34,348 bases of DNA from Bacteroidetes bacterium ADurb.Bin013 (lineage in GTDB: Bacteria; Bacteroidota; Bacteroidia; Bacteroidales; UBA932), in assembly GCA_002071385.1 (NCBI GenBank), contig MWFB01000021.1, positions 1 to 34,348 on the forward strand, written 5' to 3'. This document shows, one piece after another, positions 1 through 7,445 of this stretch. The notes below the pieces were generated by a model. It worked only from the letters and a program-made list of their open reading frames with translations. It did no database searches and was not told the DNA's origin. The translations under genes were made by a program, and so were the position numbers. Position 1 is the stretch's first letter; each line of letters begins with the position of its first letter.

Positions 1-1182
1 TGTGGGAAATAAGGGGTCTGGAAAATCGTACCGGGACAGCAATGGACAAATATACTTAAATAAACAATTGGAACAAACACTGTTATCCCAGGTTTTGTTC
101 CATTGTTCTGTATGAAAGAGATTGATTGTTTCCTTAACGTAAGAAATTGGATTTCTGTACATATTGGCTACGGCTTGGGTATCAAAAGAGACGTAGACGT
201 CCCCGTTTGGCAAAATAAACGTTCTGTAAAAAAAATGATTGTTTACTATCCTTATTCTTTCATTGAAAGAAAGTAAACCACAACCACAGGCAAGGTGATC
301 CTGAAGTATAAAAACGTGATCCTTTAAAAAGGCAGTATGCAATCCGTTATCTGCTATTGAAATATAAAAATTACCAATCTTATTATCCAAGACATATTGC
401 CGGCATGTCTCCAGATCATCAGGACTTGTCACGATAAAATTGTAAGTATAATCCTTACAGGGGATGAAGTCGGCTTGTTTATCAATTGGAAAGTCCATAA
501 TCACAACAGTTTCCCTTGGTTTGATCATGTTTATCAATCCATTGAAGCAGTTTTTGTAATATATGTGGTACCTGCAATTGATGGAAGATTCAGACAGAGT
601 GGCTATGATTTCCTGCAACCGTGGATGTAGGGTGATATTCCCGCCGCAAACATTGATGACAAAGGATTCGGTACCAGAGACGTTTTGAAGGAGATCCTTT
701 ACCAGCTGCGGATCCATGACCGATCCCCCGTCTGTGCTGGTGCAACACTTGAATTGAGTGAAGTATTTTGAGCACAGGCTGCAGTCTTGTGAACAGTCAT
801 CATTGATGACCAAGGTAATGTTGCTGCCTGGTTTTGGCAAATCGTACTTGGTTGTTGAATGCATTCTAACCAGATAGGGTGTCAGGATAGCAGGCCTTTT
901 CATTCCTGGCTGTGCCTTCGTCAAAACACCCATGTTTAGTTCGCATATTTTATCAATATAATCCTTGCAATAGGAGTATTGGTCCGAGTCGGAAGAAAAT
1001 TCCAGCACCCCGAATGAGGCCGGCTCCAGCAATTTTTCCATCAACCTGGCACACTGCTCTTTCTGATTGAAAATACTGGCATTCATATTCCTTGTGTTGA
1101 GCAACAGCACATTGTCGTTCTTTACAACAGGGTAAACAAAGGGATTCAGATAAAACCAGAAGGTTACTGGCAACGTGCTCAT
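1..1182 (-). CDS. Radical SAM/SPASM peptide-maturase-like protein, 3' end cut by window edge
   Basis: The frame is open from an ATG at 1182 to the first base of the window (394 codons, no stop), so the C-terminus is missing. Residues 130, 134 and 137 form CxxxCxxC (DDCSQDCSLC), the radical SAM cluster motif. A Cys-rich SPASM-like segment near the end (C370, C373, C379, context CSNCLFKYICP) would bind an auxiliary Fe-S cluster. The N-terminal stretch FWFYLNPFVYPVV and the ending CPLLSRYD recall the maturases and pseudo-rSAM partners of GG-Bacteroidales-type RiPP (ribosomally made modified peptide) systems. Such enzymes modify ribosomal peptides in the cytoplasm. No precursor peptide is visible in the 83-nt gap upstream, so it may lie beyond the left edge. 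A TATCTTTTG at 1190-1198 is -7-like but would leave almost no leader, so readthrough from the upstream gene is possible. The rSAM/SPASM assignment is fairly firm; the subfamily is from memory. Confidence 0.72.
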   Translation of the reverse strand, partial: MSTLPVTFWFYLNPFVYPVVKNDNVLLLNTRNMNASIFNQKEQCARLMEKLLEPASFGVLEFSSDSDQYSYCKDYIDKICELNMGVLTKAQPGMKRPAILTPYLVRMHSTTKYDLPKPGSNITLVINDDCSQDCSLCSKYFTQFKCCTSTDGGSVMDPQLVKDLLQNVSGTESFVINVCGGNITLHPRLQEIIATLSESSINCRYHIYYKNCFNGLINMIKPRETVVIMDFPIDKQADFIPCKDYTYNFIVTSPDDLETCRQYVLDNKIGNFYISIADNGLHTAFLKDHVFILQDHLACGCGLLSFNERIRIVNNHFFYRTFILPNGDVYVSFDTQAVANMYRNPISYVKETINLFHTEQWNKTWDNSVCSNCLFKYICPLLSRYDFPDPLFPT

Positions 1183-1265
1183 GTTTGCGCAAAAGATACG
1201 ATAAATGTATTACGTCACATTTTGAATGCCGGAAAACACAAATAGTTTTTTGTCTGTCCAGGAAA

Positions 1266-1709
1266 TTACAGGGATTTGTTGGATTGGTAATACGAAAAAT
1301 ATCCCTGGTAGCATTTTTCAGCGGTGATGACCATTACGGTGTACAATCCCGGTTTTTCCATGTCCGGTAGCTGGCAGACGTTTATAACCCTACCTGCTGC
1401 AACAGTTTCCTGAAAACAAAAAGACTGATTATCATTGATAATGATCAGCCGGCAGTCAGGTCCCTCCTGCAGGATACGGATGCATAGTTCTTTTTTCTGA
1501 AGATCCACCCAGACGCAGGGGGCATTCTTATCAATCGTGTTCGAATTCTGATAAGCCGATGAGGTAAAAATTTTCTGGCTTCTTGGTTTTGGAGTGGTAG
1601 GACCTGTCTGTTTCATCTCAACAATTTCACTGTGGTTTTGTGACAATAATGAAACAGGAAAACTTACTAAAAGTACTAAAGTGAAAATTAAAAAGTGTCG
1701 TGTCATCAT
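1266..1709 (-). CDS. Small secreted DUF3244-like protein
   Basis: From the chosen start the product is 147 residues. It has a signal peptide (MTRHFLIFTLVLLVSFPVS, cleavage near SLLSQ). After a short linker with the basic KPRSQK comes one domain of about 90 residues with alternating beta strands (CIRILQE, CRLIIIND, LYTVMVIT, YQGYFSYY). This layout resembles DUF3244, small exported Bacteroidales proteins of unknown function. The frame also contains an ATG at 1754, but a -7 box (TATCTTTG, 1732-1739) lies between the two, so transcripts from it would exclude 1754. ATG 1709 or 1706 is therefore preferred. It is co-directional with the radical SAM gene 83 nt downstream; whether it is a substrate or partner is unknown. 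Family assignment is by pattern only. Confidence 0.6.
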   Translation of the reverse strand: MMTRHFLIFTLVLLVSFPVSLLSQNHSEIVEMKQTGPTTPKPRSQKIFTSSAYQNSNTIDKNAPCVWVDLQKKELCIRILQEGPDCRLIIINDNQSFCFQETVAAGRVINVCQLPDMEKPGLYTVMVITAEKCYQGYFSYYQSNKSL

Positions 1710-1731
1710 AACTGCATATTTTGATTCATTA

Positions 1732-1739
1732 CAAAGATA
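1732..1739 (-). promoter_or_regulatory. Bacteroidota -7 promoter element, TATCTTTG
   Basis: Read on the minus strand the sequence is TATCTTTG, an exact match to TAnnTTTG. It lies 22 nt before the ATG at 1709, a spacing also seen at other genes here. No TTG is present 19 nt upstream, so only the -7 element is supported. Confidence 0.5.
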
Positions 1740-1892
1740 AAGGCTTTTGAACAAAAAAGGCCATCAAAACGTACAGAATTTGGTCAGCATTGGTTTTTTA
1801 CACGCCTGATTCACAGGGTGTTATAAAAATAAAAAGTCAGCATGAAAAATAACGACGTAATTACCTGTTTATCAGCGCCTTACTCTATTACT

Positions 1893-3602
1893 CTAATTTT
1901 CAGCCAGATAGTGTTCTTTTTGGGTATTGCAGTAATGTAGGCTCAGGGCTACATATTCGTCCAGCGAGATGTCAAGTCCCATTTTTATAGCCAGGCGTCT
2001 TTTGCGGGAATAAATTGATTTGCCATTACTGTGGTTGTAGAAAACACTCATTTCGGTAGCAGAGAATCCGCAGCAAAGCAGGCAGATCAGGTTGATGTCG
2101 TCTGTGTTCAGGTTGGTGTGCTTTTCCTGCAGGTAATCTATGACCCCGTCGTACTTGGCATTCACAACCTCACTCAGATCATCCAGGGCACCTTCGCTTA
2201 ACCGGTTAATATTCAGCGTCTTGTTAAAGTGCTTAACGAAAGCATCGGGCACCCCTCCGTAGCGATATGATACATCGATCAGCTCACGGATGGTCTGGAT
2301 CCGTTTTTCAAGGGCTTCTTTCAACTGGATCTCCACCATATTCTGTTTGTCCAACTTTTCCAACAGTGTGTTATTATATAATGCCGACTCCGTTTTTAGC
2401 TGCTCTATGAAAGAAATCTTTTCGTTGATATCCCGGTGCTTGCGGTCAATGGCCACGCAGAATCCAATGGTGATTATGATGGCCACCAGGCTGATAAGAA
2501 TAATAATGTAATGGTTTACCTGGGTACTGTATTCCAGCCTTTGGTTGATGTTTTCCAGGCGCTGGTTGTTGTAGCGCTTTTCAATTTTGAAGAGGTCCAT
2601 CCGGCGGGATTCGTCAATAATGGAATCGGCAAGATGACGTGAATGTTCGGTATAAAGCAGGGCATCTTTGTAGTTATGCTCGGCTTTAAGGATTTCTGTC
2701 AGGGTAATTAACTTACTGTGTTTCGCATTAGGATCTGTAGCGTCACTTACTCTTTCGTAATAATACCTCGCCGAATCTGTTTTTCCCAAACGTGCATAAG
2801 ACCTGCTCAGACAATGGTATGTTTCATCTGAAATTGGTACATTTACTTGATTATCAATTACATACAAAGCCATATTTCTAGCCCGTTCATAATCTTCATC
2901 CATCAGGTATGTATTGGCCACAAGTGAATAATTATGGAATAAGGCCACGCTGTCTTTCATCTCGGCGGCAAGCTCCAATGCAACGTCCAGATAATAATAA
3001 GCACTATCCCTTTCTGTGGTTGGCCGATAAATTTGCCCCAATAGGCTAGCCACCGAGTATTCATTTTTCTTGTGACCGGCCAGGCGAAAGTACTCCATAG
3101 CCTTTTTGAACCGTTCAATATCTGCCTTGTTTTCTATGTACATATCCTGGTAAAGCCAGGCCATCTGCGAATTGATAAGCCCGGTGGTCAGGTAGTCGGT
3201 GGTGCTGAGCGCTACTTTTTCTGCCTCGGCATAAACTTCTATGGCCTTCTGGGGGTCGTTCATCTCTTCAATGCAGATGCCTTTATAAAGGAGGGCCTTG
3301 GCGTATTTTTCCCGATCCCGTTGTCCCTTGTAATAATTTACGGCAACATTAATAAGAGAATCATTACGCAGTGGTATGTAATTCTTATGGCGCGCCTGTG
3401 TTAGCAGCAGGGCATAGTAAGCCCTTTCACGTCGTGTGTTGAGTTCATCCGGTGAAATGTCTTTCAGCACTTTATAAGCAGTGTCCGGATTATCGGTCAT
3501 CATGCTGTCTATAGACGATAAAAACGACTGGCTCACGGAATGTGCTGTACGACATCCCCCAAGAATAAAGGCAAGTAAAAGGAAAAAGGGTAGTTTTTTC
3601 AT
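1893..3602 (-). CDS. Membrane-anchored TPR protein with C-terminal HTH-like domain
   Basis: 569 residues. The N-terminus is a lipoprotein-type signal (MKKLPFFLLLAFILGGC, Cys17). Residues about 30-340 are TPR-like helical repeats (for example YAKALLYKGICIEE and KAIEVYAEAEKVA). A transmembrane helix (YIIILISLVAIIITIGF) sits near residues 366-388, followed by a charged coiled-coil-like stretch (about 395-440). Residues about 500-550 (INLICLLCCGFSATEMSVFY, then SRKRRLAIKMGL) look like a LuxR-type helix-turn-helix. Similar TPR-TM-HTH proteins are common in Bacteroidales and are thought to sense signals across the inner membrane. Here the TPR part would be periplasmic and the HTH cytoplasmic. It may regulate the two genes downstream, but nothing in the sequence proves this. 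The start has an exact -7 box 20 nt upstream. Confidence 0.75.
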   Translation of the reverse strand: MKKLPFFLLLAFILGGCRTAHSVSQSFLSSIDSMMTDNPDTAYKVLKDISPDELNTRRERAYYALLLTQARHKNYIPLRNDSLINVAVNYYKGQRDREKYAKALLYKGICIEEMNDPQKAIEVYAEAEKVALSTTDYLTTGLINSQMAWLYQDMYIENKADIERFKKAMEYFRLAGHKKNEYSVASLLGQIYRPTTERDSAYYYLDVALELAAEMKDSVALFHNYSLVANTYLMDEDYERARNMALYVIDNQVNVPISDETYHCLSRSYARLGKTDSARYYYERVSDATDPNAKHSKLITLTEILKAEHNYKDALLYTEHSRHLADSIIDESRRMDLFKIEKRYNNQRLENINQRLEYSTQVNHYIIILISLVAIIITIGFCVAIDRKHRDINEKISFIEQLKTESALYNNTLLEKLDKQNMVEIQLKEALEKRIQTIRELIDVSYRYGGVPDAFVKHFNKTLNINRLSEGALDDLSEVVNAKYDGVIDYLQEKHTNLNTDDINLICLLCCGFSATEMSVFYNHSNGKSIYSRKRRLAIKMGLDISLDEYVALSLHYCNTQKEHYLAEN

Positions 3603-3622
3603 TTTTATCCGGGCACAGGGAG

Positions 3623-3630
3623 CAAATATA
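3623..3630 (-). promoter_or_regulatory. Bacteroidota -7 promoter element, TATATTTG
   Basis: Minus-strand TATATTTG, an exact TAnnTTTG match, 20 nt before the ATG at 3602 of the TPR protein. No clear -33 TTG is visible at the usual spacing. Confidence 0.5.
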
Positions 3631-3769
3631 GAGAAAAAAAGAAGCTTAATTCCTTAGGTGCCGTACAGAAAAAATATATGTTTATTTACGATGTTCAATT
3701 CTCTTCACAAAGAACCGGGAATTTTTTAGCGCGCAGAGGCTTCCGGTGCTTTTGCATCCAGTTCCCTTC

Positions 3770-3835
3770 GCTGACACCAAAAGAAAGGGAAGCTTTTTCT
3801 TTTTGCCGAGGCTCCCCCTTTCATTTTGTGTCAGC
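3770..3835. repeat. Long imperfect inverted repeat (hairpin) at the 5' end of the DUF6371 gene
   Basis: The left arm GCTGACACCAAAAGAAAGGG (3770-3789) is nearly the reverse complement of the right arm ending at 3835, whose complement reads GCTGACACAAAATGAAAGGG. Inner bases extend the stem (GGGAAGC against GGCTCCCCC). The loop is about 20 nt and T-rich. A second small palindrome, CCCGCTTGCGGG, follows directly. There is no T-tract after the right arm, so a simple terminator is unlikely; an inserted hairpin element or the end of a mobile element fits better. Confidence 0.65.
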
Positions 3836-4959
3836 AACCCGCTTGCGGGGACAAGCTCTGTTTTACGTTCTATGTGGATGAAAACGGGGAATTTTTGAAT
3901 GAGGTGGTGGGAAGGTGCAACCATGAAAGCAGTTGCGGGTATCATTACACACCGAAGCAGTTTTTTGCCGATAATCCCTCGGCTCGGCCCGACTGGAAAG
4001 ACAACTTTTTCCGCATACCTCAGCCAGTAGTAAAAACAAAACTCAAAAAACAATTATGGACCATAACGACAGACATCGTAAAAAGCACGGTAAATCCGGA
4101 AATAGACAGCGATTTTACCCTGTTTCTGACCAGCATGATTGGCAGGGAAAACACCGTCAACATCGTAAAAGAGTACCATATAGGCGTAACCAAAAGCAGG
4201 GACGTGATTTTTTACCAGGTAGATACACAGGGTCGCTGCAGGACTGGGAAGATCATGAAGTACAACCGGCAGACAGGGAAACGAATCAAGGATGAAAAAG
4301 TGGGGGGACGGATTACCTGGGTCCACTCCGTTTTGAAACAGTCCGGCAATCCCGGGTTGCGGTTGCCGGCAGGTTGGGAGTTGACCCAGTGCCTGTTTGG
4401 GGAGCATCTGTTGAGGCAGTATCCGCTCAAGAATGTGGCCTTGGTGGAAAGTGAGAAGACCGCGGTTATTTGCAGTTCTTTCTGGCCTGAATACATATGG
4501 CTGGCCACTGGGGGAAAGTCCCAGCTCAACGACCGGCTACAAGTTTTGAGGGGACGCAAGGTAGTGGCTTTTCCGGATGTGGACGGGTACCTGGAGTGGA
4601 AAGAGAAATTGTCCCAGGTGCGGGGGCTGGACATTACGGTGTCGGATGTGCTGGAGGAGAGCGCTACTGCTGAGGACAGGGTCAATCACGTGGATATCGC
4701 GGATCTGCTGATCCGGCAGCACAGGAAAGAACATATGGCCATTACCCAGGTGGAGAAGTATGAGGATCCCAGGTTGCATCCTACTTTTTTGAAGTTGAAG
4801 GGACTGGTGAGTGGGTGTAATATGAAGGAGCTGGCGGATGTGGGGAATTTGGAGGAGCTGGACAATATCAAGGAGCTGGCAGATGTGGGCTATTTGGAGG
4901 AACTGGTGCTGCTGGTCAATGAGCTGGATTTGGATGTGGAGGGGGTGAAGAGGGAGTAA
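3826..4959 (+). CDS. DUF6371-type Toprim/zinc-finger protein of mobile elements, possibly 5'-truncated
   Basis: 377 codons from TTG 3826; the frame is open from 3775 with no ATG before the conserved region. A zinc-finger-like N-terminus (CQQPACGDK, later VGRCNHESSCGYHYTPKQ) is followed by a domain with Toprim-like motifs: VESEKTA near residue 206, LATGGK, and VVAFPDVDGY near residue 250. These are typical of primase-like proteins of Bacteroidota conjugative and mobilisable elements. The C-terminus repeats KELADVGxLEEL twice and is rich in G-containing codons (ctg, gtg, ggg, gag), unlike its neighbours. As I recall the family, homologues have about 20 residues before the zinc finger; here that place is taken by the inverted repeat at 3770-3835. 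The gene may therefore be a remnant or start at an unusual codon. It lies just before tRNA-Leu, a common integration site. Confidence 0.65.
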   Translation: MCQQPACGDKLCFTFYVDENGEFLNEVVGRCNHESSCGYHYTPKQFFADNPSARPDWKDNFFRIPQPVVKTKLKKQLWTITTDIVKSTVNPEIDSDFTLFLTSMIGRENTVNIVKEYHIGVTKSRDVIFYQVDTQGRCRTGKIMKYNRQTGKRIKDEKVGGRITWVHSVLKQSGNPGLRLPAGWELTQCLFGEHLLRQYPLKNVALVESEKTAVICSSFWPEYIWLATGGKSQLNDRLQVLRGRKVVAFPDVDGYLEWKEKLSQVRGLDITVSDVLEESATAEDRVNHVDIADLLIRQHRKEHMAITQVEKYEDPRLHPTFLKLKGLVSGCNMKELADVGNLEELDNIKELADVGYLEELVLLVNELDLDVEGVKRE

Positions 4960-5000
4960 TGTCCCGGGTGTCCCAGGTGTCCCAGGCTGTGGATGGGACA
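4960..5000. repeat. Iteron-like TGTCCC(A/G)GG triplet with inverted copy
   Basis: Three tandem 9-bp units, TGTCCCGGG, TGTCCCAGG and TGTCCCAGG (4960-4986), start right after the stop codon of the DUF6371 gene. TGGGACA at 4994-5000 is the exact inverse of TGTCCCA at 4978-4984, giving a 7-bp stem with a 9-nt loop. Another TGGGACA lies at 5064-5070. Iterons or a protein-binding site of the mobile element are possible. The rest of 4960-5297 holds no gene. Confidence 0.5.
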
Positions 5001-5130
5001 AAGCAGAGAAGTTCAGATGGAATTATGAATTAAATATGCCTAACAGAAAGTTGACCAGTAGGATGGGACAGAACAATAATAAGTAGATAATCCTTAGAGA
5101 ATGGCTCTACCTATATTCTAAATAATTGAT

Positions 5131-5217
5131 TATCTTTGTTTCGCAAAGCAGACATATGAGGTCTGTTTTTGTGTGCAATCAAGCATCCTGGGACTAGATA
5201 TCTTGGGATGCTTTTTT
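5131..5217 (+). ncRNA. Candidate small RNA or double terminator with own -7 box
   Basis: TATCTTTG at 5131-5138 is an exact -7 element. About 10 nt on comes a hairpin CAGAC/GTCTG (5149-5165), extendable by CAAA/TTTTG and followed by TTTTT. A second hairpin AAGCATCC/GGATGCTT (5181-5213) is followed by a T run to 5217. Both hairpins read as rho-independent terminators on the plus strand. Two readings are possible: a short RNA of about 40 or 75 nt, or the double terminator of the DUF6371 transcript. No known RNA family was recognised. Confidence 0.4.
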
Positions 5218-5222
5218 ATTAA

Positions 5223-5243
5223 GTCGGGGATATGGTCGGGGAT
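5223..5243. repeat. Short direct repeat GTCGGGGAT x2 beside tRNA-Leu
   Basis: GTCGGGGAT occurs at 5223-5231 and again at 5235-5243, a 12-bp period. It sits between the candidate terminators and the 3' end of tRNA-Leu, where an integrase arm site or attachment-site remnant could lie. The function is inferred from position only. Confidence 0.3.
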
Positions 5244-5254
5244 TTTTAAAATAC

Positions 5255-5293
5255 AAAAACCACAAGTAGTTGATACTAACTAACCTGTGGTTT
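5255..5293 (-). terminator. Rho-independent terminator of tRNA-Leu
   Basis: On the minus strand AAACCACA pairs with TGTGGTTT (8 bp) around a loop that can itself pair (TAGT/ACTA). The stem is followed by TTTTTG. It begins a few bases after the CCA end of the tRNA. Confidence 0.6.
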
Positions 5294-5297
5294 ATTT

Positions 5298-5384
<87 letters not shown>

Positions 5385-5402
5385 GTTTCTTCTCAGGGCT
5401 TG

Positions 5403-5432
5403 CAAAGATAGACAAAAACTAAAAAAACGCAA
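5403..5432 (-). promoter_or_regulatory. Promoter of tRNA-Leu (-33 TTG, N19, -7 TATCTTTG)
   Basis: On the minus strand TTG (5430-5432), exactly 19 nt, then TATCTTTG (5403-5410). Both elements match the Bacteroidota housekeeping promoter. The -33 element lies inside the last codons of deoC. Transcription would start a few bases before the mature 5' end at 5384. Confidence 0.65.
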
Positions 5433-6192
5433 GGTCTTGCGATAAGATATCTTTCAATAAATTGTTGGCAAGACGGCTTGCCCCTATCCGGAACAGAGAA
5501 GGGTTCAACCATTCAGGTCCCAGGATCTGTTCAACAATACCGTAATATTCAAGTGCCTGGTCTGATGTTACGATACCACCGGCCGGCTTGAATCCTACCC
5601 TCCTGTGTGTCTGCTCGTAATAGTCGGCTATGCACTGGCACATGATGCGGGCAGCAAAAGGGGTAGCGGCAGGTTCCATCTTGCCAGTGGAAGTCTTGAT
5701 GAAATCGGCCCCGTTCTCCATGGCCAGAAATGATGCTTTGCGGATATTTTCTTCTGTTTTGAGGGCTCCAGTTTCAAGGATGACCTTCAGATGTGTTCCC
5801 GCGCCTATAGCCTGGCGAATATTCCTTATCTCCATGGCAACAAGGTCATAATGTCCGGAAAAGAAATAATTCAGCGATATGACAATATCCACTTCGTCCG
5901 CTCCATTTTCTACACAAAGAGCGCATTCATATTCCTTGATGCGCGTAAAAGTCTGCGATGCCGGAAAACCGCCTCCCACAGCAGCTATGGAAACACCCGG
6001 CACTTGCAAGGTTTCCCTGACAGCCCGGATCAATGCAGGATAAACACAAATGGCAGCCACATGGGGCATTTCGGGATATTCCCTGGAAAAACGATTCACA
6101 TTCTCTGCAAACATCCGGCCCCTTGACCCGGTATCAGTGGCGTTCAGGGTGGTCAGGTCAATAAAGCTGAAACATTGTTTTAGCGTTTCCAT
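5419..6192 (-). CDS. deoC: Deoxyribose-phosphate aldolase
   Basis: 257 residues, a normal length for the family. The class I aldolase cleaves 2-deoxyribose-5-phosphate to glyceraldehyde-3-phosphate and acetaldehyde in deoxynucleoside breakdown; it is cytoplasmic. The Schiff-base lysine is K166 in IKTSTGKM, and the second active-site lysine is K202 in GFKPAGG (E. coli K167 and K201). The N-terminal IDLTTLNATDT and the central ADEVDIVISLNYF carry the conserved acidic positions. The start lies 1 nt after the dtd stop codon, so translation is likely coupled. It is the last protein gene of the long minus-strand array; its 3' end carries the -33 box of the tRNA promoter. Confidence 0.93.
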   Translation of the reverse strand: METLKQCFSFIDLTTLNATDTGSRGRMFAENVNRFSREYPEMPHVAAICVYPALIRAVRETLQVPGVSIAAVGGGFPASQTFTRIKEYECALCVENGADEVDIVISLNYFFSGHYDLVAMEIRNIRQAIGAGTHLKVILETGALKTEENIRKASFLAMENGADFIKTSTGKMEPAATPFAARIMCQCIADYYEQTHRRVGFKPAGGIVTSDQALEYYGIVEQILGPEWLNPSLFRIGASRLANNLLKDILSQDLAFF

Positions 6193-6193
6193 G

Positions 6194-6646
6194 TTATTCT
6201 TTTGTTTTACTGTCTATGATTATGGTAACGGGGCCGTGGTTGTTCAGTTTCACTTCCATTTCTGCACCAAAGACCCCCGTCTGTATGGCTACCCCGGAAA
6301 AATCCTCCAGCATGCTGCAAAAAGATTCATACAGGGGCACTGCAATTTCCGGTCCTGCCGCCTTGATGTAGGACGGGCGGTTCCCTTTCCTGGTAGATGC
6401 ATGCAGGGTAAACTGGCTTACCACCAGCAACTGGCCTCCGGTCTGCATCACAGAAAGGTTCATCACGCCCTGCGGGTCGTCAAAGATCCGCAAATTGATG
6501 ATCTTGCGTACCATCCATTCCAGATCTTCCTTGTTGTCTGATGCTTCAAAACCGGCAAGTATCAGCAAGCCCTCGACTATGGAAGCCTTGCATTTCCCGT
6601 CAATAAAGACCGAGGCTTCCTTTACCCGTTGGATGACTGTCCTCAT
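6194..6646 (-). CDS. dtd: D-aminoacyl-tRNA deacylase
   Basis: 150 residues, standard for the family. The enzyme removes D-amino acids (and glycine from tRNA-Ala) from mischarged tRNAs in the cytoplasm. The N-terminus MRTVIQRVKEASV, the SQFTL motif (VVSQFTLHAST) and the C-terminal cross-subunit motif NHGPVTIIID are all present. It starts 6 nt after the radical SAM gene and ends 1 nt before deoC. As I recall, dtd and deoC are also neighbours in other Bacteroidales, often with a MazG-like gene between; that gene is absent here. Confidence 0.95.
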   Translation of the reverse strand: MRTVIQRVKEASVFIDGKCKASIVEGLLILAGFEASDNKEDLEWMVRKIINLRIFDDPQGVMNLSVMQTGGQLLVVSQFTLHASTRKGNRPSYIKAAGPEIAVPLYESFCSMLEDFSGVAIQTGVFGAEMEVKLNNHGPVTIIIDSKTKE

Positions 6647-6652
6647 GATTCT

Positions 6653-7444
6653 TTATCCTGCGACGATGACTTCTATTCCCTTCTCTTTCAACACTTTGGC
6701 AATAACTTCCATTTTTTCTGCCGGGCACTTCTTCAAACCGGGAGCCGGTGTCGGCCTGTCCAGCGTATAAACCATCACCTGCCGGGGTTTCAGCTCATTT
6801 ACCATATCATACCATGCTGCCAGCTCCTCTTCCGTTGTATTGTCTACCTCCTTTCCACCTATGGTTCCTGTGAAAAACAACGTCTGCAGGGTAAAATCCC
6901 CTCCGAACCGCTTCAACCGGGACAAAATCCGTTCCAGGGAATAGCCTGCTCCGGGATTGTTTATGAGCCGGAGCGTTTTTTCAATGGCCGAGTCAACCTT
7001 CATGATTCTCAGATCTGCCATCATCAACCCTTCCATTACACCTTTTTTGTCCAGGTTTGCCGAGTTGGACAACACACAAACCTTTGTGCCCGGACTCCAT
7101 TTGTTTCTCAGGGCCACGGTATCCTCAACGATCCCTGAGAAATCGGGATGCAAGGTGGGCTCTCCGTTCCCCGAGAATGTGATGGCATCGGGAGCTTTCC
7201 CCTGGCCGGCCAGCGTATGCAGCTTTTCTTCCAGGTCACGGGTAACAATTTCGCGCCCGGGCATCAGGGAATTCTCTGTTTCTGCCTGCTGCAGGGGATC
7301 CGGAGTCCATCCGCATTCACAATAAATGCAATTGAAATTGCACACCTTCCGGGATGCTGGCATCAGGTTGATCCCCAGGCTGGAGCCAAGGCGCCTGCTG
7401 TGTATCGGACCAAAAACAGGACTGGTGAATGACAATTTTTCCAT
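6653..7444 (-). CDS. Radical SAM protein, COG0731-like
   Basis: 263 residues. The N-terminal FGPIHSRRLGSSLGINLMP leads into CNFNCIYC, the CxxxCxxC cluster motif, near residues 34-41. FSGNGEPTLHPDF is the GGEP-like SAM-binding motif. The rest is a compact TIM-barrel-like fold without an evident SPASM domain. COG0731-type proteins are related to wyosine-forming enzymes, but in Bacteroidota their substrate is unknown. Start and stop nearly touch the neighbours (1 nt after the DUF4296 gene, 6 nt before dtd), placing it in a coupled group with tRNA quality control. A role in RNA modification is possible but unproven. Confidence 0.8.
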   Translation of the reverse strand: MEKLSFTSPVFGPIHSRRLGSSLGINLMPASRKVCNFNCIYCECGWTPDPLQQAETENSLMPGREIVTRDLEEKLHTLAGQGKAPDAITFSGNGEPTLHPDFSGIVEDTVALRNKWSPGTKVCVLSNSANLDKKGVMEGLMMADLRIMKVDSAIEKTLRLINNPGAGYSLERILSRLKRFGGDFTLQTLFFTGTIGGKEVDNTTEEELAAWYDMVNELKPRQVMVYTLDRPTPAPGLKKCPAEKMEVIAKVLKEKGIEVIVAG

Positions 7445-7445
7445 A

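Noticed and set aside
953-1192. 79-codon minus-strand frame near the left edge
   Set aside because: It is a shadow of the radical SAM gene, whose frame is open to the edge and shows the cluster motifs.
1800-1835. Hairpin ACACGCCTG/CAGGGTGT as terminator
   Set aside because: The stem has a mismatch and no T run follows it on the minus strand, the strand of the adjacent genes.
3678-3881. 67-codon plus-strand frame considered as missing N-terminus of the DUF6371 protein
   Set aside because: It is in another frame, passes through the inverted repeat and does not show the expected N-terminal residues.
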